64,000 nucleotides of DNA from Thermoprotei archaeon (GTDB lineage: Archaea; Thermoproteota; Thermoprotei; Gearchaeales; WAQG01): contig JAVZOV010000003.1 of assembly GCA_038881895.1 (NCBI GenBank), forward strand, positions 318,916-382,915. Direction: 5' to 3'. The translations under genes and the position numbers were made by a program. Under the pieces are notes generated by a model. It had not been told where the DNA came from. It made no database searches and was given only the letters and a program-made list of their open reading frames with translations. Shown here one piece after another: positions 28,345-37,485 of this stretch (positions are counted from its first letter, which is position 1; each line of letters starts with the position of its first letter).

Positions 28345-28932
28345 ATGCTCATTTATCACGATAAGGAATTAGTTAAAAAGGTTTGGGAAGTTAAGAGGAA
28401 GCATCCTGATTGGGGCATTAGGAGGATAGGTGAAGTCTTAGGCGTAACTAAGGATAAGATGCACAGGATTCTGAAGCGCATCGAGAGGGGGGATATAGAG
28501 GTTACGGAGAAGGGAGAGGTAATAGATAGGTCTGAACCTAAGGGTATAATCGCAAAGCAGCGTGTATCTGCTCAGAGACCGTCAGTGCAGCAACTCCGAG
28601 AGCCTGAAGCCGTCGAAGCGTCAAGCAAGCCACAATCAGAAGCTCTAATAGACGTTACACAGTCCCCTCAACAAGACCCGCTGGAAGCTTTGCTGAAGGG
28701 CTCTTGGAAAGTAGAGTATGACTGGTGCGGGAGGCTTTTAGATCCTAACTGGAACGTTTATAACCTAATAGATTCTGACTACGATTACGTCACCTGCCTT
28801 AAGTGTGTAGTGCATCCACTGAGCATTCCTGGGATATTCTCCTATAACCATAAGGTTTTCATACGTTTGGCAGACGTATTCCGAGCATACCTTCAAGGCT
28901 CGAGAATTGTTAGAACAAAGACTCGAACATAA
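28345..28932 (+). CDS. Helix-turn-helix protein of unknown family
   Basis: A 195-residue protein. Residues 1-50 (LVKKVWEVKRKHPDWGIRRI then GEVLGVTKDKMHRILKRIE) form a recognisable helix-turn-helix. Residues 55-115 are a Gln/Ser/Pro/Glu-rich linker. Residues 118-185 are a compact C-terminal domain with WCGRLLDP, CLKCVVHP and a helical tail, where three Cys and a His could bind zinc. I do not recognise the family. It is unlike the sugar enzymes around it and has its own promoter, so it may be a regulator of the locus or a passenger from a mobile element. Confidence 0.6.
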   Translation: MLIYHDKELVKKVWEVKRKHPDWGIRRIGEVLGVTKDKMHRILKRIERGDIEVTEKGEVIDRSEPKGIIAKQRVSAQRPSVQQLREPEAVEASSKPQSEALIDVTQSPQQDPLEALLKGSWKVEYDWCGRLLDPNWNVYNLIDSDYDYVTCLKCVVHPLSIPGIFSYNHKVFIRLADVFRAYLQGSRIVRTKTRT

Positions 28933-29005
28933 ATACTCTTGAAGTGAGAAAGTCTTTAACTGTTAGAGATCTCATACATTAGATGAGCTTAAACCGCTAT
29001 ATTTT

Positions 29006-29135
29006 ATGTTCTCAGCTGGACCAGTAAAGCTGAAGTATAAGTTTGTGGCAGAGAAGCATAGTCTACATGCTAAGATCATTATATGTCGGTAGAAGTAAGT
29101 GCATTTTAGATGTTGGATGCGCGATAGCTATTTAG
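29006..29135 (+). pseudogene. Decayed methyltransferase N-terminus in a 311-base gap
   Basis: The gap 28933-29243 has no intact gene. One frame reads FVAEKHSLHAKI, and a shifted frame continues LYVGRSKCILDVGCA before stopping at TAG 29133-29135. HAKI...ILDVGCA is the standard start of SAM motif I in Methyltransf_11/23 proteins, so this is a frameshifted stub. The rest of the gap shows nothing recognisable. Confidence 0.4.
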
Positions 29136-29243
29136 CACAGAAGTTTTAAATGAACATTAAAGTAAGGAGTTTCAGGAATGTACACTAAGCATGACTATAA
29201 AAAAGCGTTTCTTCTAAATTCTTCCTTTTTGTAGTGGAAAAAA

Positions 29244-30332
29244 ATGGAAATTATTTTCTTAAGACCATATATGTTAGGAGGAAGCGCAAAAAGGGTACTT
29301 TATTGTTGGTGTAAGGGTTTGCTTCAAGAAGGTTGTGAAGTCACCGTGCTTACACTCTTTGGAAATAAGTATTTAGAGCTTGATCTTCCAGAAGGTACTA
29401 GACTGATTTATGAGAAAGTCGCTGAAGGTACAAAAGTATTTCCAACATTTCGTGATTTAGTTATTGAAGATACATTGCGTGGCAATATTAGCAGTAAAAT
29501 GGCCAGATTTGCGCATAAGTATAAGGAGCCAGACTTTTACATTCTCATGGATGACTATGCTCTTTCTATATCAAAGTGGAGTTTTAAGGCTCTGTTAGGC
29601 TATTACTGTCAAGGTCTACCTCAAACATTGGGATTTACGCTATTGCCCTCGTTTTTACAGGGATTTCCCAAGCTCCTTCAATTATCTTTGAGAACTTTCT
29701 CGGCACCGTTATTCCTAAAAGTGTTAGAAAACATTAGGAAGTTTGACTTCGTACTTGCGAACAGCAAGTATACTGCTGAAATCTTACATTATTTTACGGG
29801 AATTTACCCGAAAATAATTCACCAACCCATCGACACTGAGTTATTTAAACCTGAGAGGAGTAAGGGCATTGCCGAGAAATATCTACTTGCTTATGGTGAT
29901 GGATCAGATAAGAAGATCTTGGAAGAAATCGCAACTAATTATCCAGTGAAAAATATGGGCAAGTCACATATCCGTCATGCCGAGAACGTAGGTTGGGTAT
30001 CTTCAATCGAGGTTTTAAGACAATTATACTCTAATGCCTTCATGACAGTGTTCCCGCAACTGGAAGAACCTTTTGGTTTCATTCCTGTTGAAAGTATGGC
30101 TTGTGGCACTCCAGTACTCGCGTATAACTCTCAAGGCCCCTCTGAAACTATTCGTAATAAAGTGACGGGGTGGCTCGCTGATACACCAGATGAATTTAGA
30201 GAATTACTGAAAGATGTATGGGTAAATGGCTATCCCCAAAAGATGCGCTCCCTTTGCAGGGAACACGTAGTAAGCAAATTCTCAACAAGAGTTTCAGCTA
30301 AGGCTTTATTGGGTTATCTAAATCGCGTATGA
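29244..30332 (+). CDS. Glycosyltransferase, GT4 family
   Basis: A 362-residue GT-B protein. It has an acceptor domain starting IIFLRPYMLGGSAKRVLYCW, FVLANSKYTAEIL near residue 170, a shortened donor domain and EX7E as LEEPFGFIPVESMACG near residue 275. The strand usually written VGRL is degenerate here (LLAYGDGSDKKILEEIA). It is still likely an active glycosyltransferase. Three bases separate it from the methyltransferase downstream, indicating a transcription unit. Confidence 0.82.
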   Translation: MEIIFLRPYMLGGSAKRVLYCWCKGLLQEGCEVTVLTLFGNKYLELDLPEGTRLIYEKVAEGTKVFPTFRDLVIEDTLRGNISSKMARFAHKYKEPDFYILMDDYALSISKWSFKALLGYYCQGLPQTLGFTLLPSFLQGFPKLLQLSLRTFSAPLFLKVLENIRKFDFVLANSKYTAEILHYFTGIYPKIIHQPIDTELFKPERSKGIAEKYLLAYGDGSDKKILEEIATNYPVKNMGKSHIRHAENVGWVSSIEVLRQLYSNAFMTVFPQLEEPFGFIPVESMACGTPVLAYNSQGPSETIRNKVTGWLADTPDEFRELLKDVWVNGYPQKMRSLCREHVVSKFSTRVSAKALLGYLNRV

Positions 30333-30335
30333 GTC

Positions 30336-30980
30336 ATGAACATTCCTATGTTTGAAGATAAAGGACACGAGGCTACAGGATTTCAATTCGACCTATCTCC
30401 TCATGGGGTTCATATGAAAATCTTAAAGTATATTGATAGAAACAAGAGGGTTCTAGAGGTAGGGTGTGCAAGTGGACACTTTTCCAAGAAGCTCAAGGAA
30501 AAAGGATGTTTTGTCGTTGGCATAGAGATAGACCCTGTTGCTGCTAAGTTAGCTAGAAAAATAGCAGATGATGTCATTATTGGGGATGTGGAAGAAATAT
30601 CACTATTACCTTATCCAGAAGGATCATTTGACATCATAATATTTGCCGATGTGTTAGAGCATTTAAGAAGACCAGATAAAGTTATAAAAGAATTCAAAAG
30701 GTGGTTAAGCCCTCCTGGTTATGTTATCGCAAGTATTCCAAACGCGGTACGCATTGAGTTCAGGCTAAAATACTTAATGGGCAAATTTGAATATGGAAGA
30801 GGTTTGGGTCAACATCCAGTCACTCACCTCCGTTTTTTTACCTTAGAAACAAGTAGACGGCTATTCGAAGAAGCAGGTTACAAGATCATCAAAATTGAAC
30901 CCACCGGTCTCGGCTCCAGATTGAAAATTCTCTACAACCTTTTTTCATGGAGTTTCATCATAATAGCTAAACCTGCTTGA
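30336..30980 (+). CDS. SAM-dependent methyltransferase (class I, UbiG/Methyltransf_23-like)
   Basis: A 214-residue protein with VLEVGCASGHFSKKLKEKG near residue 38, VGIEIDPVAAKLARK near 60, FDIIIFADVLEHLRRPD near 97, WLSPPGYVIASIPNAV near 120 and a C-terminal HLRFFTLETSRRLFEEAGY. All motifs expected for SAM binding are intact. It follows a glycosyltransferase by 3 bases. Substrate is inferred to be a sugar of the surface glycan. Confidence 0.85.
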   Translation: MNIPMFEDKGHEATGFQFDLSPHGVHMKILKYIDRNKRVLEVGCASGHFSKKLKEKGCFVVGIEIDPVAAKLARKIADDVIIGDVEEISLLPYPEGSFDIIIFADVLEHLRRPDKVIKEFKRWLSPPGYVIASIPNAVRIEFRLKYLMGKFEYGRGLGQHPVTHLRFFTLETSRRLFEEAGYKIIKIEPTGLGSRLKILYNLFSWSFIIIAKPA

Positions 30981-31041
30981 ACCGAAAAGGGGAAAATTAC
31001 TTTAGCTTGAGAGCGTTTCACAAAGCTCGCGAGACGATCAA

Positions 31042-32148
31042 ATGAAGTCTCTTCGCGTAGCACTCTTTAATCTCTATCCGAGGTCATCTGGTATAGGCAG
31101 ATATAGTTTTTCCCTTTTTGAGGAACTTAAAAAGTACAACATCAGCATTTCCATGATTCACTTCGAAAAGTCTAGTGCGATGAAACTCATTGTAGGAATG
31201 AATTACCCAAAGCATGTAGAGGGCATTTATGATTTGTATCATATAGCTAATTCAGAACTTGGCATGTGGTCAAAAGTTAATCGACCTTGTGTATTTACCC
31301 TGCATGACATAATCACTTATGGAAGAGATATTAAACGCGAGCCTACGCTAACTCCACTATACCCTAAACCATTCTCATTACATCCCGAAGAGACATACTT
31401 TTGGAATAGGTGGATGAGGAAAAGTATTGAAGCCGCTATAGTTAATTCAGAGAAAATTATTTGCACATCACATTATGTTGAAAAGAAGCTAAAAGAGCTG
31501 ATCAAAGTTCCTGAACATAAGCTACGCGTTATTTACTATGGATTAAATCATGATCTGTTCAGACCGAGGGATAAACTTAAGGCTAGAAATAGGTTAAACC
31601 TTCCAAGGAATAGACTCATCATTCTTCATGTGGGCGGTGATGGAGCCAACAAGAATATTCGAACCCTGCTAAAAGCTGTAAAAGTATTACAACGCTATAC
31701 AGACAGATTTCTCCTTATAAGGATAGGTAAACATAGAAAGGATACTAGGAAATTAATGCAAAAGTTGGGTATAGCAAGATGCGTTTTACCAATTGAGTAT
31801 GTTTCCAGCAGTGATATAGCTCTCTTCTATAACGCTGCAGACCTATATGTACACCCTTCCATTTATGAGGGCTTCGGTTTTCCTCCTCTAGAGGCAATAG
31901 CATCGGGTTGTCCTGTATTATCTTCCAACTCGGCAGCTCTCCCTGAGATCCTTGGAAATGCTGCTCTGTACTTTGAACCTTATTCGGTGGACGATTTAGT
32001 GGAACTAATAATACAAGTTCTTAATGATGCCACTTTGAGGGAAAGACTTATTAACATGGGCCTTTCTAGGGCAAAGATCTTTTCATGGAGGAGAGCGGCT
32101 GAAGAGACCATGAAAGTCTACGAATCAGTAGTTAGCACTTTGATATGA
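31042..32148 (+). CDS. Glycosyltransferase, GT4 family
   Basis: A 368-residue GT-B enzyme with YPRSSGIGRYSFSLFEEL at the N-terminus, CVFTLHDIITYG near residue 90, IYYGLNHDLFRPRDK near 172, LHVGGDGANKNIRTLLKAV near 198 and EX7E in YEGFGFPPLEAIASG near residue 276. It is a paralogue of 26988-28085. Motif-by-motif the two share wording, but long identical DNA runs were not noticed. Probably adds a related sugar. Confidence 0.88.
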   Translation: MKSLRVALFNLYPRSSGIGRYSFSLFEELKKYNISISMIHFEKSSAMKLIVGMNYPKHVEGIYDLYHIANSELGMWSKVNRPCVFTLHDIITYGRDIKREPTLTPLYPKPFSLHPEETYFWNRWMRKSIEAAIVNSEKIICTSHYVEKKLKELIKVPEHKLRVIYYGLNHDLFRPRDKLKARNRLNLPRNRLIILHVGGDGANKNIRTLLKAVKVLQRYTDRFLLIRIGKHRKDTRKLMQKLGIARCVLPIEYVSSSDIALFYNAADLYVHPSIYEGFGFPPLEAIASGCPVLSSNSAALPEILGNAALYFEPYSVDDLVELIIQVLNDATLRERLINMGLSRAKIFSWRRAAEETMKVYESVVSTLI

Positions 32149-32166
32149 CTAGAAGATTAGTGTGAA

Positions 32167-33333
32167 ATGTTTATCGGTCATATCGTAGAAGAATTCTTTT
32201 ACGGATATGGAGGTCTGCCATCTAAACAGATTAGCGATTTTTCCGAAGTGCTTATGAAAAAGGGCTTTAAGTTTGTAATATTCACAAACAAGTTCCACGC
32301 AAAGGAAGGCCACAATCCCCCATTTTTAGTTAAGGAGTTTAAGTGGAAGTTTCCTCTTTTACTTAATCCAAAGCTAATTAAGGAGATAAACTCGCTGGAA
32401 TTAGACATTTTACACGTGCACATGGGAAGCCCCAAAGCTCTACCTTTCTTAAGACGTTTTGCCATAAAGTATAAACGACCCTTCATCTTGAGCATATACA
32501 AAAGACTACTATTTTCAGAACTTTTGCATGACGCCAAAGTAAGAGGGAATATTATATCTTTCATAGAAAATCCTCTCTATCCTAACTTTTTAACCAAATA
32601 TTTCATCGGCATCCCCAATCTGGCTCAAGTAATTGTACCGAGTTATCGCATGAAAAGATACTTTCAACGGATTATTCCTAAAGTGATCGTAAAGAGAATA
32701 CCCCCTGGCGTGAACCTAGAAGAATGGAGACCAGTTATTAACCCTGAATTTAAAGAAAGTCTTGGTCTAAGCAGTAGAATACTATTGTATCTTGGCCATG
32801 GAACAACGCCGCGAGTAAGAGGTTTAGATACGTTAGGCCAAGCTTTCATCTTACTTAAAGAGAGGTTTTCAGAACTTAAACTCCTATTTTTACTTTTTCC
32901 AGGGTTTTACGGGAAAGATCGATTGTTTGTTGAAAAATTAAGACTGAGGCTGGGTAAGTACATCAAATACATAGAAGGAATTGTTGCTCATCCCGAGAAC
33001 TTTGTTAATATAAGTGATATTGTGGTTTTCCCATTTAAAAGTTCCGTAGGTATACCTGAATATCCTTTATCAATGCTTGAGGCAATGGCATCAGGAAAAG
33101 TTGTAATCACAACTAACGTCGGCGCTTTACCAGAGATTGTTAAGCATAATATAAATGGGTTGGTTGTAGAGCCAAACAATCCTAAGAATCTAGCTAATGA
33201 AATCGATAAGGTACTGCGAGATGAACTTTTTGCAAGAAAATTAGGAGAAGAAGCGAGAAGATTTGTTCAAAGGAATTTTGATCTGAATGAATTGAGTAAG
33301 CTAATGGCAAAAGTATATGAAAGCGTGCGCTAA
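32167..33333 (+). CDS. Glycosyltransferase, GT4-like
   Basis: A 388-residue GT-B protein. FYGYGGLPSKQISDFSEVL opens the acceptor domain, LDILHVHMGSP lies near residue 80 and VPSYRMKRYFQ near 158. The donor domain has LYLGHGTTPRVRGLDTL near 202 and ends with IPEYPLSMLEAMASGKVV near 295. The usual EX7E pair is compressed here to E-X6-E, a variant of the EGxPLSxLEAM form. Likely a functional transferase. Confidence 0.82.
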   Translation: MFIGHIVEEFFYGYGGLPSKQISDFSEVLMKKGFKFVIFTNKFHAKEGHNPPFLVKEFKWKFPLLLNPKLIKEINSLELDILHVHMGSPKALPFLRRFAIKYKRPFILSIYKRLLFSELLHDAKVRGNIISFIENPLYPNFLTKYFIGIPNLAQVIVPSYRMKRYFQRIIPKVIVKRIPPGVNLEEWRPVINPEFKESLGLSSRILLYLGHGTTPRVRGLDTLGQAFILLKERFSELKLLFLLFPGFYGKDRLFVEKLRLRLGKYIKYIEGIVAHPENFVNISDIVVFPFKSSVGIPEYPLSMLEAMASGKVVITTNVGALPEIVKHNINGLVVEPNNPKNLANEIDKVLRDELFARKLGEEARRFVQRNFDLNELSKLMAKVYESVR

Positions 33334-33392
33334 CTATGCGTGTATTCTTAGTAGCCATTTCGTGATAGTGGAAATAATTCAGCACGCATCGA

Positions 33393-34094
33393 ATGAATTT
33401 GAACATGGATAAAGGCACACTTATCAAGTTATACAATTTACAAGCCAGCAATTACGATAAGTCTAGGTTTGGAATCATTACAGGTAACTATATTGATTTT
33501 CTTGAAAAGTGGTACATTATCGTGCATATTAGAGGCACTAAAGTTCTTGATGTAGGATGTGGAACTGGAAGGTTTATTCCCATACTCAATAAACTGGGTA
33601 TCAATTATTATGGTATAGATCTCGCCGAAAATATGGTGAAAGTAGCAAAAAGGAGAGGGTCCCGCTTTTGTAATCTTTTAATTATGGATGGGGAGAAGAT
33701 GGGATTCTTGCCGAATACTTTTGACAGCGTTTTTCTCGTTCGAACCTTTAAGTTTTTTTCAGAGCCTCTTAATTTTCTGGGGGAAGTCCATAGAATTTTA
33801 AAACCGAAAGGTAGGTTGATATGCATATACGAAAACAGAGATGCTTTTTGGAGGAAAAATAAGAAGTTTATTTCCGCTTCTGGTGGGAGGTACTATACGA
33901 AAAGAGAAATGGAGTTAATGTTTAGATCAAGCAACTTTAATGTCATTTTATCCAAGAAAGCTTTCCTCACGCCCTATGTCTTTCCAAAATTCATTCCGCC
34001 TCATTTGGTTTATTTGTTCTTGAAACTTAGTCAATCAATGCCGATAAGTAAACCGTTATATACTGACAACATCATTATTGGAGAAAAAGTTTGA
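33393..34094 (+). CDS. SAM-dependent methyltransferase (class I)
   Basis: A 233-residue protein with KVLDVGCGTGRFIPILNKLG near residue 50, YYGIDLAENMVKVAKRRG near 72, MDGEKMGFLPNTFDSVFLVR near 95 and ILKPKGRLICIYE near 135. This is the standard Methyltransf_11 order. ATG at 33405 is an alternative start. The gene stands between two glycosylation genes and likely methylates a glycan sugar or lipid. Confidence 0.82.
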   Translation: MNLNMDKGTLIKLYNLQASNYDKSRFGIITGNYIDFLEKWYIIVHIRGTKVLDVGCGTGRFIPILNKLGINYYGIDLAENMVKVAKRRGSRFCNLLIMDGEKMGFLPNTFDSVFLVRTFKFFSEPLNFLGEVHRILKPKGRLICIYENRDAFWRKNKKFISASGGRYYTKREMELMFRSSNFNVILSKKAFLTPYVFPKFIPPHLVYLFLKLSQSMPISKPLYTDNIIIGEKV

Positions 34095-34149
34095 ATAGCA
34101 AAGTTTCAAGTGTAACTTCAACAATAGAGGATTTATAGGGAAGTCTTTA

Positions 34150-37100
34150 ATGCACGACCAACTTTTGAAAAAGATAAATATTGAAAAGCTTCACCTGATT
34201 TTCTTGCTCTCTTCATTAACCATAATCTTCGGTTTAGCTTACAGGAACATTTTCTTTACTCGATCCATGCTCTCCATAGGTGATCTTATGCCTTTTTTCA
34301 TTACTGATAAAGACCTTCTAATCTCGTTGCTTTCATCTTGGACTCCTTATGGCCTGGGAGGTTATTCCGCTGATGTTCCAGGTATATTCATTCTGCAAAT
34401 AATTACAAGGTTACTGGCATTCAATAATATAGTAGTGGCTCAACAACTTTATTACCTTTCTCTCATGCCAATATCCTCAGTAACCATGTACTTGTTTCTT
34501 AACTATTTTATGAAGTCTAACGTTGGGAAGTTTGCCATCTCTATAGCATATGGTGTGAACTCAATAACCATTCCGCAATTTTTGGAAGGCGGAGCTCCCT
34601 TACTAGGAGTCCATGCTACTTTTCCTCTTCTCCTTCTGTTCCTCCTTAAGGCGTTAAATGAGAATTGCGGTAGGAAAAGAATACGCAATATACTTTTAGC
34701 ATCAATATTCCTTGGATGGCTAAATCCCCAAGCAGTATTTTACTCGATGCCGTTCATATTCGCTCTATACTTAGCTGAAGTTATTTACAGAGGTAGCCGA
34801 AAGTATGCCACCAAATCTTTCTTATTGGTTACATGTTTGATTGCAATAAACTTCCTTCTTCTTCTACCAGCATATATTCTTCCAATCTCTCAAACCTTGC
34901 AATATCCAACTTTTACAACCAAAACTTTCGGTAGCTATGCTATTAAGGGGAATTTTACAAAATACGTTCAACAAATAATAGATTTCTTTTCAAGCCACCC
35001 ATACTCAACAAACAACTTCATAAGGGCTACATATGCCCTAGGAATTTTAGCCTCTTTCACATTATTAATTAGGGACAGAAGAAGGGCAACATACTTCTTA
35101 TGCTTTCTACTGGCTGGCATTTCAATAATGCTTTTCTGGAGACTTAATATGAGCCAATGGGCCGTAGGCTTCTACCGGGTCTTCCCATTTATGATCCTCT
35201 TTAAGGACTTAGTAAAAATACACTACATGTTAATATGGGATTTCCTAATACTGGTTGCCATAGCGGTAGATGAAGTACACAAGAGGATATCCTCCAGCGA
35301 ATTGCTAAGCAAAAAGCGCCTAGGGAGTAGGGCATTACACGTCATTAGTCATGTAGCTAACTTATCAATTTTGAGCGTAATAATCCTATCACCATTCCTT
35401 ACGCTCTTTACCTACGATGTAAATCCTCCCTTAAGAGATCCAAGCAATAATTTGGCCACCTTTCTTAATGGAGTGAGCTTCTCAGGTATGGAAGTACCTA
35501 AAGTTCTTCAGGATGCAAATCGATGGTTATCAGGCCATAGAGCAAGTGAAGATTTTTTCAGAACCCTTTGGCTACCTCAACATCCAAAATTTATCAGCGA
35601 CCTCAGAGTTTATGATCCGCATACATTCTCCACAACCCCAGAGCTGACGAGGTTGGTGCTTGAGCCTCTGGTCTATAGATGGACAGAACAAATAGGGGCT
35701 AGTCTAGCTCAGTTCAACATCAAATATGTAATTGTTAATTTAGAGATGGAAGGATTGAAGGAATGGGGGGAAGGGGATCCAAAGCTTAGAGGATGGGGTT
35801 TTAATTATTACGTGGTTGGAAGTCCAAAGAAGATCGTCGAAATTCTTAACACGCAAAAGGATCTTAAGCTTATAGCCAACGAGACTAACTTCTTAGTTTA
35901 TGAAAATTTAGAGTTTAGTCCACATGTATCCGTATACGATGAAGTCTTACTAGTTGCGCCACTTTCATATATTAATGCCACTAAAAGCCCTATTATATAT
36001 AACTATACAGGCAACCTCATTTTAAATCCGAGTTTTGAGGAGGGGGTGAACAACTGGGGTTTACCGCTTGAGGAAAAGATAGTTATCGACAATTCCACCA
36101 GCATTTCAGGTAACTCTTCCTTAAGGATTGAGAGGGTTAAGAGGGGTTGGGTGGCCGTGAGCCAGGTCGTGAATGTAAAGGGAGGTACTTCATATTATGT
36201 ATCTGGCTGGATGAAAATTCAAAACGTGAGAGGGGCACATCTTAAAGTAGTCTTCTATGATGATGGACTCAGAAGTTTAGGCGGGAATATAATACAAACC
36301 GGAATCGATGGAACGAGAGATTGGTGGCGTACCTCAGGAGTTTGTATCAGCCCTCAAAATGCTACGAAAGCCGTTATATATCTCATGGGTGGATGGAGCT
36401 ATGACAACACTAACCCTGGCGTGACATGGTTTGATGACATTTCCTTCATGGAGGCCTATTATCCCTTGCTCAGCCCTATTCAAAACTGGTGGTACGTTGG
36501 CGACCCAACCACGCGTGGGCCAATGCTAGCGAATGGCCCAAGCCTATTCCTCTACGTCCCTGGATTTGATAAGAGCCGACAACTTCTAATATTTGGAGAT
36601 CTTATGCCATCCGAGGGAGTATTTGAGGAGTATTTGAAAATTTCAAACCTCCTATTCTTGGGAGATCCCTTGATATCCAATAAAACTAGAAGTTGGGTTG
36701 CATCAGCACAATCCTACCTCCTTATCTATGAGGGAGAAGCTACACTCGTTCCGAGAAGTGGATATTGGAAGCACATGAGTGGAGAATCGTTAAGTTATGG
36801 ATATGCGGCGTTAGTTCTTAGGGAGGGGGAGGCCACAAAGCGTTTCCCCATCCTGAAAAACGGATATTATACAATTTATGTACGGGCCAAGATAAATGGA
36901 GGGGCTACAATTAAGGTTGATGGCAAAATGTTAGCTGTTATGCAAGGTGGAGAAACGGAAAACTTCAGATGGCATGAAGTCTCTCCTTTCTACCTGGAAA
37001 GTGGCTATCACGATTTATCCATAAGCTTTACAGGAGAATCTATGGCTATAGACCAGATCTTAATATCCTCGGTTAATGGTAAAAACGTGGGTGTTGAAGG

Positions 37101-37485
37101 GATTCCTTCTTCCAAGCGACCTAACATCTACTCAGTTAAGGTTAGTGAAACCGAGTACCAAGTATCCGTAGACTCAGAGAAACCCGTCTTCATCACATTA
37201 GGCGAATCTTACCATCCAAGTTGGGAGGCATATACCAATAGCAAAAAACTTGAACATCTACCCACATACGCACTCGGATGGGCTAACGGCTTTTACCTTG
37301 ATAAAGGCGGAAAGAATGAAATAAAAATAATTTTCACTGAACAGAAAATAAGGAATATAACAATACTTATATGGGTCATATCCTGGCTCTCCCTTCTAGC
37401 TACGATAGTTTGCACATCCAATAAAGTTCTAACAGTCTTGAAACATGCAAACATCATTAAAATGTCTGATCATGAAAAAATCTAA
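34150..37485 (+). CDS. Giant GT-C-like membrane protein with carbohydrate-binding C-terminal modules
   Basis: A 1111-residue protein. Residues 1 to about 430 hold roughly a dozen membrane helices, with IGDLMPFFITDKDLL in the first outer loop. Residues about 435-610 form an extracytoplasmic domain. Residues about 620-770 read NLILNPSFEEGVNNW, GNSSLRIERV and TWFDDISFMEA, the pattern of a CBM4/9-like beta-sandwich. Residues about 850-980 (GYYTIYVRAKI, GYHDLSISFTG, AIDQILISS) resemble a CBM6/35-like module. A final helix lies near residue 1080. It resembles large lipid-linked-sugar transferases with YfhO- or AftD-like architecture and probably modifies a surface polymer outside the cell. Confidence 0.7.
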   Translation: MHDQLLKKINIEKLHLIFLLSSLTIIFGLAYRNIFFTRSMLSIGDLMPFFITDKDLLISLLSSWTPYGLGGYSADVPGIFILQIITRLLAFNNIVVAQQLYYLSLMPISSVTMYLFLNYFMKSNVGKFAISIAYGVNSITIPQFLEGGAPLLGVHATFPLLLLFLLKALNENCGRKRIRNILLASIFLGWLNPQAVFYSMPFIFALYLAEVIYRGSRKYATKSFLLVTCLIAINFLLLLPAYILPISQTLQYPTFTTKTFGSYAIKGNFTKYVQQIIDFFSSHPYSTNNFIRATYALGILASFTLLIRDRRRATYFLCFLLAGISIMLFWRLNMSQWAVGFYRVFPFMILFKDLVKIHYMLIWDFLILVAIAVDEVHKRISSSELLSKKRLGSRALHVISHVANLSILSVIILSPFLTLFTYDVNPPLRDPSNNLATFLNGVSFSGMEVPKVLQDANRWLSGHRASEDFFRTLWLPQHPKFISDLRVYDPHTFSTTPELTRLVLEPLVYRWTEQIGASLAQFNIKYVIVNLEMEGLKEWGEGDPKLRGWGFNYYVVGSPKKIVEILNTQKDLKLIANETNFLVYENLEFSPHVSVYDEVLLVAPLSYINATKSPIIYNYTGNLILNPSFEEGVNNWGLPLEEKIVIDNSTSISGNSSLRIERVKRGWVAVSQVVNVKGGTSYYVSGWMKIQNVRGAHLKVVFYDDGLRSLGGNIIQTGIDGTRDWWRTSGVCISPQNATKAVIYLMGGWSYDNTNPGVTWFDDISFMEAYYPLLSPIQNWWYVGDPTTRGPMLANGPSLFLYVPGFDKSRQLLIFGDLMPSEGVFEEYLKISNLLFLGDPLISNKTRSWVASAQSYLLIYEGEATLVPRSGYWKHMSGESLSYGYAALVLREGEATKRFPILKNGYYTIYVRAKINGGATIKVDGKMLAVMQGGETENFRWHEVSPFYLESGYHDLSISFTGESMAIDQILISSVNGKNVGVEGIPSSKRPNIYSVKVSETEYQVSVDSEKPVFITLGESYHPSWEAYTNSKKLEHLPTYALGWANGFYLDKGGKNEIKIIFTEQKIRNITILIWVISWLSLLATIVCTSNKVLTVLKHANIIKMSDHEKI

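Noticed and set aside
26988-32148. Recent duplication of the GT4 genes at 26988 and 31042
   Set aside because: They share motif order and phrases such as DHDLF or NHDLF with PRDKL, but the DNA differs throughout, so they are old paralogues.
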